Notes: generated from the sequence alone by a model not told the origin. A stretch of DNA of 64,000 nt from Gottfriedia solisilvae (GCF_002128405.1 NZ_NETJ01000004.1:62001-126000), one strand, 5' to 3'; shown: positions 9,452-18,740, numbered from the stretch's first letter. Program-made: numbers and translations.

Positions 9452-9509
9452 AAAAAGAGACTGTTGAAATAAGGATCTCGGACAATCCTCTTTTCAGCAG
9501 TCTCTTTCA
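9452..9509 (-). terminator. Terminator after proline dehydrogenase
   Basis: Minus-strand hairpin AAAGAGACTG / CAGTCTCTTT with a supporting TGAAA/TTTCA inner step and a long loop, ending in TTTTTAC, 6 bases after the fadM stop. Confidence 0.75.
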
Positions 9510-9514
9510 TTTCA

Positions 9515-10432
9515 TTATTTACTGAACATACCCTTTAATACGAAAGCTACGTTAGCTGGACGTTCAGCTAAACGACGCATAAAGTATCCATACCAGTCAG
9601 TACCATAAGGCACGTAAACACGCATGTTATAGCCCTCTTTAACAAGCTCTAATTGGCGTTCAACACGAATACCATATAACATTTGGAATTCGAACTGATC
9701 GTTAGGAATATTATGTTCTTTTACTAATTGCTTAGTATATTCAATCATCGCTTCATCATGAGAAGCAATTGCAGTAAAGTTACCGTTTAATAAGTGCATT
9801 TTAATGATTTTTTTGAAATTCTCATCCACATCTTTTTTATCTGGGAATGCGACCTCTGCAGGTTCTTTATATGCACCCTTAACAAGACGTAAGTTTGGAT
9901 TTAAACTATTTAAATCATTGATATCGTTTTCAGTTCTGTATAAATAAGCTTGAATTACAGTACCGATATTTTCATACTCTGATTTTAATTGTTTAAAAAT
10001 GCGAATCGTTTTTTCACAACGAGTAAAGTCTTCCATATCAATCGTTACAAACACATTGTGTTTTGTAGCAACTTCAAGAATTCGGCGCATGTTTCCTAAT
10101 ACAAGCTCGTCCGAAATATCAAGACCCATAGAAGTCATCTTTAATGAAAGTTGTGAATTTAACTTATTTTTTCCGATTGCTTCAATTGCTTCGATACAAT
10201 GATCAGTCATTTCGTTTGCTTCTTCAACCGTATCAACGAATTCACCTAAATAATCAATTGTAACCTTTAAATCTTTTTTATTTAAATCTTGGATTACTCT
10301 AGTTGCTAAATCGATTGTTTCACCTGCAACGAATCGAGCTGCACCAAAACGAAGACCGTATTTCTTAGCCATCTTCGTTAAAAACTTATTTTTTGACATG
10401 AATAAAAAAGTATTTTTCATCAGTTGTTCCAT
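9515..10432 (-). CDS. fadM: Proline dehydrogenase (FadM/YusM type)
   Basis: A 305-residue soluble FAD-dependent proline dehydrogenase of the monofunctional Gram-positive type, oxidising proline to delta-1-pyrroline-5-carboxylate. Barrel motifs include VTIDMEDFTRCEKT (about residues 130-145), LRLVKGAYKEP and, near the C-terminus, VRVYVPYG-like and FMRRLAERPANV sequence, the substrate-binding arginines of PRODH. It lies downstream of the fad operon as in B. subtilis, where the same gene is yusM. It is separated from fadN by yuzL on the other strand, so it has its own promoter. The start follows GGGGGT at 8 bases. Confidence 0.9.
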   Translation of the reverse strand: MEQLMKNTFLFMSKNKFLTKMAKKYGLRFGAARFVAGETIDLATRVIQDLNKKDLKVTIDYLGEFVDTVEEANEMTDHCIEAIEAIGKNKLNSQLSLKMTSMGLDISDELVLGNMRRILEVATKHNVFVTIDMEDFTRCEKTIRIFKQLKSEYENIGTVIQAYLYRTENDINDLNSLNPNLRLVKGAYKEPAEVAFPDKKDVDENFKKIIKMHLLNGNFTAIASHDEAMIEYTKQLVKEHNIPNDQFEFQMLYGIRVERQLELVKEGYNMRVYVPYGTDWYGYFMRRLAERPANVAFVLKGMFSK

Positions 10433-10621
10433 CTCTTAACCCCCAATTTCTAAATAGTACTTCTCTCTCTATATAATACTAATGTATCATTTAATGAATA
10501 TCGTTAAAACATTTTTTTAGCGAATTGTCGAATTTTGTACAAACAATAAAACGCTTACTAAATATTATATTATCATAATTTTAGTCATCAGTCATCCATA
10601 CGACGCCCTAAATCTTATTAC

Positions 10622-10882
10622 CTATTTTTTCTTGTTTGCCATTTCTTCTCGATGTTGTTCGTTTAACGTTTTGATTTCTTTAATTAAATGAATCATTTCA
10701 TCCTTCGCATCTGGATATGTTTCATTCCAATGCTTCGTCAAAGGCGGCATAGATTTAGATATATATGTGTACATAATCCACTTCTCAACTTTTTCTTGCT
10801 TTTCCTCTGACCATTCTCCAAGCATTAACTCTGTATATTTTTTTATTAGCGCTTCAAATTTTTGTTCAAATTCCTTTTGCAT
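10622..10882 (-). CDS. yusU: YusU-like protein (DUF2573 type)
   Basis: An 86-residue charged, helical protein with no membrane segment. The central segment YTYISKSMPPLTKHWNETYP is the most distinctive part and agrees with what I recall of the DUF2573/YusU family; the ends are lysine and glutamate rich. Its place after proline dehydrogenase matches the same gene neighbourhood in B. subtilis. No catalytic residues can be pointed to and the function is unknown. Confidence 0.72.
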   Translation of the reverse strand: MQKEFEQKFEALIKKYTELMLGEWSEEKQEKVEKWIMYTYISKSMPPLTKHWNETYPDAKDEMIHLIKEIKTLNEQHREEMANKKK

Positions 10883-11120
10883 AAAATCACCCCTCCATCA
10901 TACTGCACAACTTTTTTAAAATGTTTATTCTGATACACGAAATTATATTATACATTCACAAATAATAAAAATAGATGATGCGAGAAGTTCATTAGTTTTT
11001 CTATTACGAGCATTTTCTTTTTTCACACATTGTTCATACTTTCACAATCTTTTCTTTAATATATGTCCTTATACTAAATGGTGTATTCATTTATTTAAGC
11101 AATGTATTGGAGTGATCATC

Positions 11121-11924
11121 TTGGAACGGGAAAGTATACAGTATTGTATCGAATTGGCACTTAAAAAAAAGAATGTATTGGATCAAAATATAAATAAATA
11201 TTTAACTCGTGCAGCTTTGGCTTCTATTTACATCAGTTTTATTTTAATTGTGTGCTTAAAATTAGCAGAGATTTTCCGACTTCAAGAATCACTATTCACT
11301 TCAGTGGCATATCCTTTTGTTTTCGCCACTGCACTCGTCATGATTATTTATGGTGGTGGAGAACTATTTACTAGTAATACAATGTATTTTACGATTTCTA
11401 CTTTGGCTAAAAAAACAAGTAACATTGATTTAATCAAAAACTGGACTGCTTGTTACTTGGGGAATATTTTAGGATGTTTTGTCTTCGCCATTTTGTATTA
11501 TTTTACTGGTTTATCAAAGGAATTTCCAACAGATCATTTCTTAACAAATGTTGTAGATCATAAAATACACGCTTCTTTTATTCAATTGTTTTTTAAAGGT
11601 GTTTTATGTAACTGGCTAGTCTGTCTTGCTTGTTTTTTACCAACCAGATTAAAAGATGATCTTGCAAAAATGGTAATGATTTTCTTATTAGTATTTGCTT
11701 TCTTTTTTTCCGGTTATGAACATAGTGTTGCAAATATTGCCGTCTTTACTTTAGCATCAATTATGCCTCATGATATAGCATTTACTTTTAGTAATGTTTT
11801 ACACAATTTAGTTCCTGTTACATTAGGAAATATTGTTGGTGGTTCTGTAGGTGTAGGTGTTAGTTATTATTATTTAAACAGTCGTAACCATGTTAATCCT
11901 AAAAAATTAAAACAAATTTCATGA
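11121..11924 (+). CDS. Formate/nitrite transporter (FNT) family channel
   Basis: About 267 residues with six membrane segments in the FNT pattern. Conserved signatures are GGGELFTSNTMYF, the second-half repeat FKGVLCNWLVCLACFLP, GYEHSVANIAVF with the central pore histidine, and NLVPVTLGNIVGGSVG. FNT proteins pass formate, nitrite, hydrosulfide or lactate; no neighbouring nitrite or formate enzyme tells which. I start at the TTG at 11121 because GGAG lies 8 bases before it; the GTG at 11112 overlaps that ribosome site. It stands alone, bounded by a terminator. Confidence 0.88.
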   Translation: MERESIQYCIELALKKKNVLDQNINKYLTRAALASIYISFILIVCLKLAEIFRLQESLFTSVAYPFVFATALVMIIYGGGELFTSNTMYFTISTLAKKTSNIDLIKNWTACYLGNILGCFVFAILYYFTGLSKEFPTDHFLTNVVDHKIHASFIQLFFKGVLCNWLVCLACFLPTRLKDDLAKMVMIFLLVFAFFFSGYEHSVANIAVFTLASIMPHDIAFTFSNVLHNLVPVTLGNIVGGSVGVGVSYYYLNSRNHVNPKKLKQIS

Positions 11925-11934
11925 TTTTTTGACT

Positions 11935-11968
11935 AAACCTGTCTGAAAACTAACTAGACAGGTTTTTT
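11935..11968 (+). terminator. Terminator after the FNT channel
   Basis: Stem AAACCTGTCT / AGACAGGTTT with an 11-base loop and TTTTTT. Confidence 0.88.
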
Positions 11969-12009
11969 CGTGCAAATCTATATTTAATATGGTAATAATG
12001 TGATTATAT

Positions 12010-12852
12010 ATGAAAAATTTACCTTTTTTGGTGGTGACAAATTTGAAATACAATAAATTCGTTTATTTTATCATGATCAGTTCATTTTTGTGTTTTTTAC
12101 TTTTAACATTTGGATTTATAAAAGGTGCATACACAGTTTTAAATCCTCAGAAAAGCAAACTGATCGTTAGCCAAGAGAATAGCACAGAACAAAGTATTCA
12201 TAAAAAAGATTCGATCATGATTGTTTCATTAGGCGATTCGATTACGCGTGGAGTTGGTGATGATGAAGGACAAGGTTATGTAAGAAGAGTAAAAGAAACA
12301 CTTGAAAAAGACTACAATCAAACTTCAACAATCTCTAATTTAGCAGTAAGTGGCGCAAAAACATCAGATTTAGCTACTCAACTTAATAATAAAAGCGTAC
12401 AAGAAGCTATTCGTACTGCGGATACAATTATGTTATCAATTGGCGGTAATGATTTATTTCCTGGAGCAGATCAACTAAATCAACAATTCCTAAAATCATA
12501 TCGACCTGACGAAAAAACATTTCAAAAAAATCTTCAAACGATCTTTCAGCAAATACGGAAACAAAATCAATCTGCTCCTATTTATGCATTAGGTTATTAC
12601 AACCCTTTCCATAATGTAGAAGGCTTAGATGCCTCTTCAAGCTTTGTTTCAAAATGGAATGAAATATTAGAACAGACTGTACTTCAGCTTGATAATGCAT
12701 ATGTGATTCCTACTTTTGATTTATTTTACAACGAAGAAGAAAAATATTTATACACTGATCACTTCCATCCAAACAAAGCCGGATACATTGAGATGGCAAA
12801 TCGCTTATCTAAAAAAATAGGAAGCCAGCTTCGAGGTGAGAAAAATGAATAA
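12010..12852 (+). CDS. GDSL/SGNH-family lipase-esterase, membrane-anchored
   Basis: A 280-residue (or 269-residue) SGNH hydrolase with one N-terminal hydrophobic segment (FIMISSFLCFLLLTFGF), so it is anchored or secreted with the catalytic domain outside. Block I is SLGDSITRG with the nucleophilic serine, block II the glycine in AVSGAKTSD, block III IGGNDL, and block V DHFHPN with the catalytic Asp and His. The substrate (lipid, acyl sugar or peptidoglycan ester) cannot be told. The ATG at 12010 has no clear ribosome site; a TTG at 12043 preceded by GGTGGTGA gives MKYNKFVYF and may be the true start. It overlaps the following ABC gene by a few bases, so the three genes form one operon. Confidence 0.85.
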   Translation: MKNLPFLVVTNLKYNKFVYFIMISSFLCFLLLTFGFIKGAYTVLNPQKSKLIVSQENSTEQSIHKKDSIMIVSLGDSITRGVGDDEGQGYVRRVKETLEKDYNQTSTISNLAVSGAKTSDLATQLNNKSVQEAIRTADTIMLSIGGNDLFPGADQLNQQFLKSYRPDEKTFQKNLQTIFQQIRKQNQSAPIYALGYYNPFHNVEGLDASSSFVSKWNEILEQTVLQLDNAYVIPTFDLFYNEEEKYLYTDHFHPNKAGYIEMANRLSKKIGSQLRGEKNE

Positions 12853-13762
12853 AGTATTAAAAGTTGAAAATGTTTCAAAAATCATAAAAGGCAAAGTACT
12901 AGTTGACCAAATTTCATTCGAAGTAAACGAAGGTGAGGTCTTTGGATTTTTAGGACCTAACGGAGCTGGTAAAACAACGACCATTCGAATGTTAGTTGGG
13001 TTAATTTCTCCAACAAAAGGAAAGATTGAGGTTGCTGGCTATCAAGTCAAAACTCACTTCAAAAAAGCGATGGAAGAAATTGGTTGTATTGTTGAAAACC
13101 CTGAGCTTTATGGGTACTTAACTGGATGGGAAAATCTAGTACAGTTCGCTAGAATGTTACAGATTACTGACGAACTTAAAATCAACGAAGTAGTAAAACT
13201 AGTAAAATTAGATGAAAGAATTCATGAAAAAGTAAGAAATTATTCGCTTGGTATGAAGCAAAGACTTGGAATCGCTCAAGCTTTATTAGGAGATCCAAAG
13301 CTGCTTATTTTAGACGAACCAACAAATGGTTTAGACCCGGCTGGCATACGTGAATTAAGAGAATTTATACATATGCTTGTAAAACAACATAATATCAGTG
13401 TGTTTATTTCAAGCCACTTACTTAGTGAAATTGAAATGATTTGTGATCGAGTAGGCATTATCAATAAAGGAAAAATGGTCAGAGTATCTACAGTAAAAGA
13501 ACTTGTAGAAGAAGCTGCAGAACGAGTTGAATGGAAAGTATCTCCTTTAAGTAGTGCACAAGAATTACTGACTAAGGATTCCTCAATTCAAGACCTTGTT
13601 CAAAAGGATGATGTTATACAATGTCGCATGTCACCTGAAAAAATCCATGATTATATTCAGCTTTTTATGAATGAATCAATACAAGTAAACGGCGTTCGTA
13701 CAATGTCCGTAACATTAGAAGATTTATTTATGGAAATGACGGGAGGCGAAGCACTTGGCTGA
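12845..13762 (+). CDS. ABC exporter ATP-binding protein, BcrA type
   Basis: A 305-residue ATPase with Walker A GPNGAGKTT, signature YSLGMKQRLGIAQALLG and Walker B LLILDEPTNGLDPAG, the CcmA/BcrA style of drug, bacteriocin or lipid exporters. The C-terminal 90 residues form the usual accessory domain. The start at 12845 follows GAGGTGAG and overlaps the end of the hydrolase gene. It works with the next gene product as a two-component exporter. The substrate is unknown; pairing with an extracellular SGNH hydrolase suggests cell-envelope work or self-protection. Confidence 0.9.
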   Translation: MNKVLKVENVSKIIKGKVLVDQISFEVNEGEVFGFLGPNGAGKTTTIRMLVGLISPTKGKIEVAGYQVKTHFKKAMEEIGCIVENPELYGYLTGWENLVQFARMLQITDELKINEVVKLVKLDERIHEKVRNYSLGMKQRLGIAQALLGDPKLLILDEPTNGLDPAGIRELREFIHMLVKQHNISVFISSHLLSEIEMICDRVGIINKGKMVRVSTVKELVEEAAERVEWKVSPLSSAQELLTKDSSIQDLVQKDDVIQCRMSPEKIHDYIQLFMNESIQVNGVRTMSVTLEDLFMEMTGGEALG

Positions 13763-14750
13763 ATTAATAAGACTCGTCTTTAATGAAATTGAAAAAATGG
13801 TACGTAAAAAAAGAATACTAGTCATTTTTCTAATACTATCTGTCTTAATTCCGATTTTTGTTTATGCTCAGCTACAGCAAACGCAAGAAACTGTTAAACG
13901 ATTGGGGACTGATGATTGGAAGGTTGCTCTCCAACAAAAAATTGTTGATCAACAAAACCGTTTGAATTCATCCGGTATTCCTGAAGAATGGAAAAGCTGG
14001 TTAAAAGTCCAAATTGATCAAGAACAATACTACTTAGATAATAATATTAATCCTACAACACCTGGTGCTCCTACATTCATTCGAGAGCTAATTGAACAAA
14101 GTATCGGATGGTTACTCCTACCTTTACTCGTAATGGTCATTACAATCGATATTGTCTCTGGTGAAAGAAGTGATGGGACAATCAAACTATTACTCACTAG
14201 GCCTGTTAAACGATGGAAGGTTTTATTAAGTAAATGTATTTCAATTTATTTATTAATTTCATTTCTAATCGTTTTATACGGATTGATGGCTTTTCTAGTT
14301 TCTGGATTTGTATTTAGCTTTAAAGGTTGGACTGTTCCTGTATTGACTGGATTTATCATAAAAAATAACAATTTAATAACTGATTCAGTTCAACTCATAC
14401 CTCAATGGAAATATGTCATTATGGCATTTGGACTAGCATGGTTTGTCTGCATCATTATTGGAACATTATCGTTTATGGTGTCTGTACTTGTACGAACGAC
14501 ACCTGCAGCGATGGGAATTATGCTTGCGGCTTTAATTACAGGAAGTGTTTTGAGCGGACTTGCAACTTCATGGTCTGGTGCTAAATACTTCTTTAGTGTA
14601 AACCTCGGTCTAACTGATTATTTACAAGGTCAATTACCTTCAATAGAAGGACTGAATATGCAATTCTCTCTGATTAATCTATCAGTCTGGGGAATAGCTG
14701 CTTTAATCATTGCATTCATTACGTTTATTAAACAAGACATGTTAGGTTAA
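13755..14750 (+). CDS. ABC-2 type permease
   Basis: A 331-residue permease starting with TTG inside the end of the ATPase gene (8-base overlap), behind GGGAGG. The first membrane segment is near residues 20-40, then an extracellular loop of about 90 polar residues precedes five further segments, the six-span plan of BcrB/NatB permeases. The motif SGERSDGTIKLLLTRPVKRW after the second segment is the conserved coupling element of ABC-2 permeases. It partners the ATPase just before it. Confidence 0.88.
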   Translation: MAELIRLVFNEIEKMVRKKRILVIFLILSVLIPIFVYAQLQQTQETVKRLGTDDWKVALQQKIVDQQNRLNSSGIPEEWKSWLKVQIDQEQYYLDNNINPTTPGAPTFIRELIEQSIGWLLLPLLVMVITIDIVSGERSDGTIKLLLTRPVKRWKVLLSKCISIYLLISFLIVLYGLMAFLVSGFVFSFKGWTVPVLTGFIIKNNNLITDSVQLIPQWKYVIMAFGLAWFVCIIIGTLSFMVSVLVRTTPAAMGIMLAALITGSVLSGLATSWSGAKYFFSVNLGLTDYLQGQLPSIEGLNMQFSLINLSVWGIAALIIAFITFIKQDMLG

Positions 14751-14810
14751 ATAGAAGACCGTCAATCTGGCAATCTTAATGTTTGTAGACGAAGTACAAT
14801 AACTAAGAGA

Positions 14811-14942
14811 TTCAGACTGATTGAAAACGCATGTCTTTCGAGGCTCAGGAGCAGGATGAGGAGAGGAGTTACCTTTATCGGTAATGAGCACCGCAAGCAG
14901 GCGAAGCAACGAAGAAAGCGAGCGTTTGGCGGGCAGTCTGAA
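14811..14942. repeat. Palindromic GC-rich intergenic element
   Basis: A 132-bp block bounded by perfect inverted ends TTCAGACTG / CAGTCTGAA. Inside these, AAAACGC pairs with GCGTTT and CTTTC with GAAAG, so the whole segment can fold as a long imperfect hairpin. It is purine-rich in the middle (GGAGCAGGATGAGGAGAGG) and clearly richer in GC than its flanks. No second copy is in this window. It may be a dispersed repeat or a structured RNA. Confidence 0.6.
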
Positions 14943-14973
14943 GGTGACACGATTTTTAGTGTCACCTTTTCTT
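14941..14973 (+). terminator. Terminator of the hydrolase/ABC operon
   Basis: Stem AAGGTGACAC / GTGTCACCTT with an 8-base loop followed by TTCTT on the plus strand, directly after the palindromic element. Confidence 0.75.
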
Positions 14974-14979
14974 ATTATG

Positions 14980-15852
14980 TCACCTAAATTTACTCTTAGG
15001 TTCTACATGAATATGTGTATATTGAATACTATGTTGCTCGTGTAAAATCATTTCAATTTGATCAGTAATGCCATGACTTTTGCTTACGTCGATTCCACCA
15101 TCTACTTCTATGACTACATCTGCTATTGTTGTATTCCCATACATCCTTGCTCTTAAATCGACTACTTTATATACACCCGGTACTTTTTCCACCGTTTCAG
15201 TAAACAGCACCATTTCATCTGGATCAAAGCCATCGGTTAATGAATGGGAAGCTTCATAAAAAATCTCCCAAGCTGTTTTGCATATGATTCCACCGACGAT
15301 GATCGCCACAATTGGATCGATAATTGGATAGCCAAAAGATGCTCCTAATACACCTATTGTCGTTCCAAAGCTGACTAATGCATCTGATAGATTATCCTTT
15401 GCAGAAGCTTCAAGTCCTTTACTTTTAGTTTTTTTTGCAATTTTATTATTATAAAAATAAATTCCAATCATAAATATTCCAGAAGCAAAAGCAACAATCG
15501 CCGCCATACTATTCGGCGTTTCAAATTCTCCCTTTATTAAAAGTCTTACATTTTCTATAATGACTTGTAAACCTACTGACATCATGATGAAGGAAGCTAT
15601 TAAAGTCGCAATTTGCTCCGCTCTTGAATGACCATATGGATGATCCAAATCCCTTGGCTTTCTTGCAATTTTAATCCCAATAAACACTGCTAATGATGCA
15701 CCGATATCCGTCACATTGTTAAGACCATCTGCAAGTAACGCACTTGAATTTGTTCTAAAACTAACAATTACTTTAATCGCAGCTAGAATTAAATAAGCTA
15801 GAATACTTAAAAAAGCTGCCGTATCTAGTTGTTTTTGAAGACTTTTATCCAT
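14980..15852 (-). CDS. Cation diffusion facilitator, manganese efflux type (MneS/MneP-like)
   Basis: A 290-residue CDF exporter with six membrane segments and a C-terminal cytosolic metal domain (FTETVEKVPGVYKVVDLRAR, ending THIHVEP). The transport site has N45xxxD49 in DGLNNVTD and D153xxxD157 in KDNLSDA; Asn/Asp instead of His at these places marks the manganese branch rather than the zinc branch. The DHPYGHSRAE loop after helix 2 is conserved. B. subtilis MneS (YeaB) and MneP look closely alike from memory. It probably protects against manganese overload by proton-coupled export. The RBS is CGGAGTG; no yybP-ykoY riboswitch is visible upstream. Confidence 0.88.
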   Translation of the reverse strand: MDKSLQKQLDTAAFLSILAYLILAAIKVIVSFRTNSSALLADGLNNVTDIGASLAVFIGIKIARKPRDLDHPYGHSRAEQIATLIASFIMMSVGLQVIIENVRLLIKGEFETPNSMAAIVAFASGIFMIGIYFYNNKIAKKTKSKGLEASAKDNLSDALVSFGTTIGVLGASFGYPIIDPIVAIIVGGIICKTAWEIFYEASHSLTDGFDPDEMVLFTETVEKVPGVYKVVDLRARMYGNTTIADVVIEVDGGIDVSKSHGITDQIEMILHEQHSIQYTHIHVEPKSKFR

Positions 15853-15945
15853 CTAAACACTCCGCTCTACTTTGAAACTTACATCTTAATTTTTCTCATT
15901 TATTTATCATTCCCATAAATGATTGTTTCCATCGTTTAGTAACTA

Positions 15946-15993
15946 GAAAAAATAAAACCAGACTCTATGTAATATATACACATAGAGTCTGGT
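15946..15993 (-). terminator. Terminator of the kynUBA operon
   Basis: Minus-strand stem ACCAGACTCTATGT / ACATAGAGTCTGGT, perfect over 14 bp, followed by TTTTATTTTTT. Confidence 0.92.
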
Positions 15994-16027
15994 ATGTTTC
16001 GTTCATAAAGTCATTGAAGTTAATTTA

Positions 16028-16726
16028 TTAAAGTGGTTTTGGGTTATAGCTAGATCCAGTTAAATCCGTTAAATCACAAACTGCTTGCCATAACTCAGGA
16101 TAAAATTCAAATCGAACTGCACGCTCTAAAGCTTCAGCAGGTACACCTTTTAAGCTCTTCGTATTCATTCCAATCATTCTTCTAACAAGTTGGATATGCT
16201 GTCTGCGGAAAGTTTGGAAGCTTTCATCAAAGGCAGTCAGTTCTTGCATCAGCTGGAATAATTCAAAGTGAGTCGACGCATTTTGATGTAATTGAACTGG
16301 TGTAAGTAAGTTTTCATTTAATAAATCTACAAAAGGCTGCCAAAGCGTTGGTCCCAATTTTAAGATTTCATTAAATCCAGGTGAATCCTGACCGCTACCT
16401 CTGCCTAATGCTAGACGAATAATATGGTAATCACTTGGACTTACAGCCTTCACCATATCAAAAACTGCCGGTAAATGTTTTAGGTGATTATTAATTCGAC
16501 CAAGATGATGGATCGCTCTAGTTACTTCCTTTGCACGCATATGTTGATCTGCAGCATGAATTGATTGAATGATTAATTTAAAATGCAACTCAGCAATTTG
16601 ATGGATTGTTTGAAATGTTAGTTCATCAGGACAAAATAATTCAGCGTCTGGTTTTTGTAAACTTAATAACTCTTCTGTTCGGATGTATTTCTCATAATCA
16701 GTTAGTTTCTTTTGCTCTTGTGTCAT
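16028..16726 (-). CDS. kynA: Tryptophan 2,3-dioxygenase family protein (short, divergent)
   Basis: A 232-residue heme dioxygenase opening the indole ring of tryptophan to N-formylkynurenine. The N-terminal TIHQIAELHFK (H42) equals the distal-pocket IHQxYELWFK of TDO, and FRRQHIQLVRRMIG (near residue 183) carries the proximal heme histidine; FYPELW closes the fold. Two things differ from usual bacterial TDO: it is about 45 residues shorter, and the substrate loop reads RGSGQDSPGFNE instead of the common RGASGFQS form. The start at 16726 has GGGGG 8 bases before it. As the last gene of kynU-kynB-kynA its role is well supported by context. Confidence 0.85.
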   Translation of the reverse strand: MTQEQKKLTDYEKYIRTEELLSLQKPDAELFCPDELTFQTIHQIAELHFKLIIQSIHAADQHMRAKEVTRAIHHLGRINNHLKHLPAVFDMVKAVSPSDYHIIRLALGRGSGQDSPGFNEILKLGPTLWQPFVDLLNENLLTPVQLHQNASTHFELFQLMQELTAFDESFQTFRRQHIQLVRRMIGMNTKSLKGVPAEALERAVRFEFYPELWQAVCDLTDLTGSSYNPKPL

Positions 16727-16738
16727 TTTCATATCCCC

Positions 16739-17362
16739 CTAAACATATTTACGTAAAACTGCACGAACTGGACTTCCATCTGCATCGGTTAATGGTAAAG
16801 GTAACGCAATAAGCTCATAATCACCTTCACTAACACTTCGTAAGTCAATCGACTCTAATATATGGATTCCATTTTCTTGTAGCGCATGATGTGCAACTAA
16901 TTCCTTACTATCAAGCGGATCTACTGATGGTACATCTATCCCTAATAATTTAATTCCATTTTCTTTTAAAAATTCTGCTACATCTTTTTCGATATGAGGT
17001 ATTCTCTCTGGGAAAGCGTTATCATTTTTCCATGAATTTGTTTTAATTAATAAACGTTTTACCCCATTCAATGAAAATGCCTCTAAATCTACTTTTTTAA
17101 TACTTTCAACATCTAGTAATTCAATAACTCTCGCTTCACCTACATAAAGATTTGGATCTAGGTCGATTACCTTTTTACCATTTTCATCAAAATGAAAAGG
17201 CGCATCGATATGTGTTCCTGTATGTGTACTTAATGTTAATTTACCAACATTCACTGAACCACTTTCCTCTTTAGTCCAGCTCAGTTCGAATGAGAAATTA
17301 GTATCACCGGGCCATACAGGCATTCCGTTTTGTAATCTTCTTGAGATATCAATTAAAGACAT
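16739..17362 (-). CDS. kynB: Kynurenine formamidase
   Basis: A 207-residue metal-dependent arylformamidase converting N-formylkynurenine to kynurenine. The cyclase/KynB signature STHTGTHIDAPFHF supplies the zinc-binding histidines and aspartate, and the N-terminal LIDISRRLQNGMPVWPGDT is typical. I start at the ATG at 17362, nine bases after GGAG; a second ATG three codons earlier is too close to the ribosome site. It is 12 bases downstream of kynU and 12 bases upstream of kynA. Confidence 0.94.
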   Translation of the reverse strand: MSLIDISRRLQNGMPVWPGDTNFSFELSWTKEESGSVNVGKLTLSTHTGTHIDAPFHFDENGKKVIDLDPNLYVGEARVIELLDVESIKKVDLEAFSLNGVKRLLIKTNSWKNDNAFPERIPHIEKDVAEFLKENGIKLLGIDVPSVDPLDSKELVAHHALQENGIHILESIDLRSVSEGDYELIALPLPLTDADGSPVRAVLRKYV

Positions 17363-17374
17363 TTCATACAACTC

Positions 17375-18649
17375 CTAAGCAATAATTTCTCGTTCATTTT
17401 GGAATTGTTCATATTGCTTTTCCACCATGATTTTCTTTAAAATTTGTACACTATTCCAAATATCAACATAAGAAGTATAGAATGCAATTGGAGCTAGTCT
17501 AATAACATTTGGTGCACGAAAATCTGGAACAATTCCTTTCAATTTTAATGCTTTACAAATTCTTGCTGCGTCCTCATGCTCAAGACAAACGTGACCACCA
17601 CGAGAAACATCGTCGAGTGGATTTCCAATCGTAAATTCAAACTCACTTAATTCTTCGTTAATTAAGTCCATTAAATATGCTGTACTTTTTAATGATTTTT
17701 CTCGAACTCTTTCAATTGTCACTTCATTAAATAGTTCAAGTGAACCAGCTAAAGGCGCCATACTTAATATATGTGGTGTTCCAATTTGATAAGCGCCAGC
17801 TGTTTGAGAAGGTGAAAACTCATGTTTCATATCAAACTGCTTTTCCTTATCTGAACCAAACCAACCCGTCAATCCAGGCATTTTACCTAAATGTTTTTCA
17901 TGTACAAATAAACTGCCAACCCCACCTGGTCCACTGTTTAAATATTTATAATTACACCAATATGCAAAATCTACATCCCAATCATGAAACTGATGTGGGA
18001 TTGCTCCAACTGAATGACAGCCATCAAAACCAATCAATATTCCACGGTCATGTGCTGCTTTTGTTAAGCGCCCTATATCCAGCAATTGACCACTTCGATA
18101 TAAAACTGTTGGCAAAATGATTAACGCCACTTCTTCAGTCATCTCATTGATAATATCTTCTTCATTAATTGTTCTTCCATCACGGCTCTTCACTTGAATT
18201 AAATGTGTTTCCGGATCGAATCCTTTTAACTTTAATTGACTTTGAATCGCATAAATATCAGATGGAAAATTTAATTCATCAGCTAATATTTTCGTTTTAT
18301 TCCCATTTGGTTGATAAAAAGTTGCAATCAACTGATGTAGATTTGTAGTCGTAGAACCTGTTACGATTACTTCATCTTCTTTTGCTCCAACTAAAGGTCC
18401 ACTTAAAGCACCTAGTTTTTCTGCAAAATAATACCAAGGGTGCTCCCCTTGCATCCAGCCATCGATGGCTAATGTTTTCCAAGAAGCTAGTAAATCTAGC
18501 AAACTTTGCTCTGCTCTTCTTGAAAGAAGTCCAAGAGAATTTCCATCTAAGTAAATTGTATTAGGTTGTAGATAAAATTCATTACGATAGTTAGCTAAAG
18601 AATCTTTTTGATCTAGAATCTCAGCGAATTCTTTTGTTGCTTGAAACAT
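17375..18649 (-). CDS. kynU: Kynureninase
   Basis: A 424-residue fold-type-I PLP enzyme cleaving kynurenine to anthranilate and alanine. It has [12 protein letters not shown] near the N-terminus, the phosphate-binding [11 protein letters not shown], the PLP aspartate region [13 protein letters not shown], and the Schiff-base lysine in [13 protein letters not shown]. Length is standard. First gene of the kynUBA operon, with AGGAGG 8 bases before the ATG. Upstream are TTGACA (18717-18712) and a weak -10 overlapped by ATACTAAAGGTAT, a possible operator. There are no NAD-synthesis genes beside it, so tryptophan catabolism to anthranilate is the likely purpose. Confidence 0.94.
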   Translation of the reverse strand: MFQATKEFAEILDQKDSLANYRNEFYLQPNTIYLDGNSLGLLSRRAEQSLLDLLASWKTLAIDGWMQGEHPWYYFAEKLGALSGPLVGAKEDEVIVTGSTTTNLHQLIATFYQPNGNKTKILADELNFPSDIYAIQSQLKLKGFDPETHLIQVKSRDGRTINEEDIINEMTEEVALIILPTVLYRSGQLLDIGRLTKAAHDRGILIGFDGCHSVGAIPHQFHDWDVDFAYWCNYKYLNSGPGGVGSLFVHEKHLGKMPGLTGWFGSDKEKQFDMKHEFSPSQTAGAYQIGTPHILSMAPLAGSLELFNEVTIERVREKSLKSTAYLMDLINEELSEFEFTIGNPLDDVSRGGHVCLEHEDAARICKALKLKGIVPDFRAPNVIRLAPIAFYTSYVDIWNSVQILKKIMVEKQYEQFQNEREIIA

Positions 18650-18740
18650 CCTCTTTACCTCCTAACAATTAAATGCCTTATATACTAAAGGTATTGTAGT
18701 TTGATAACTGATGTCAATATTTTCTGAATATAATTTCTAA

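Noticed and set aside
11112-11120. GTG start for the FNT channel.
   Set aside because: It overlaps the GGAG ribosome site; the TTG at 11121 has ideal spacing.
15853-15945. Search for a yybP-ykoY manganese riboswitch before the CDF gene.
   Set aside because: The leader is under 100 bases and shows none of the conserved loops.
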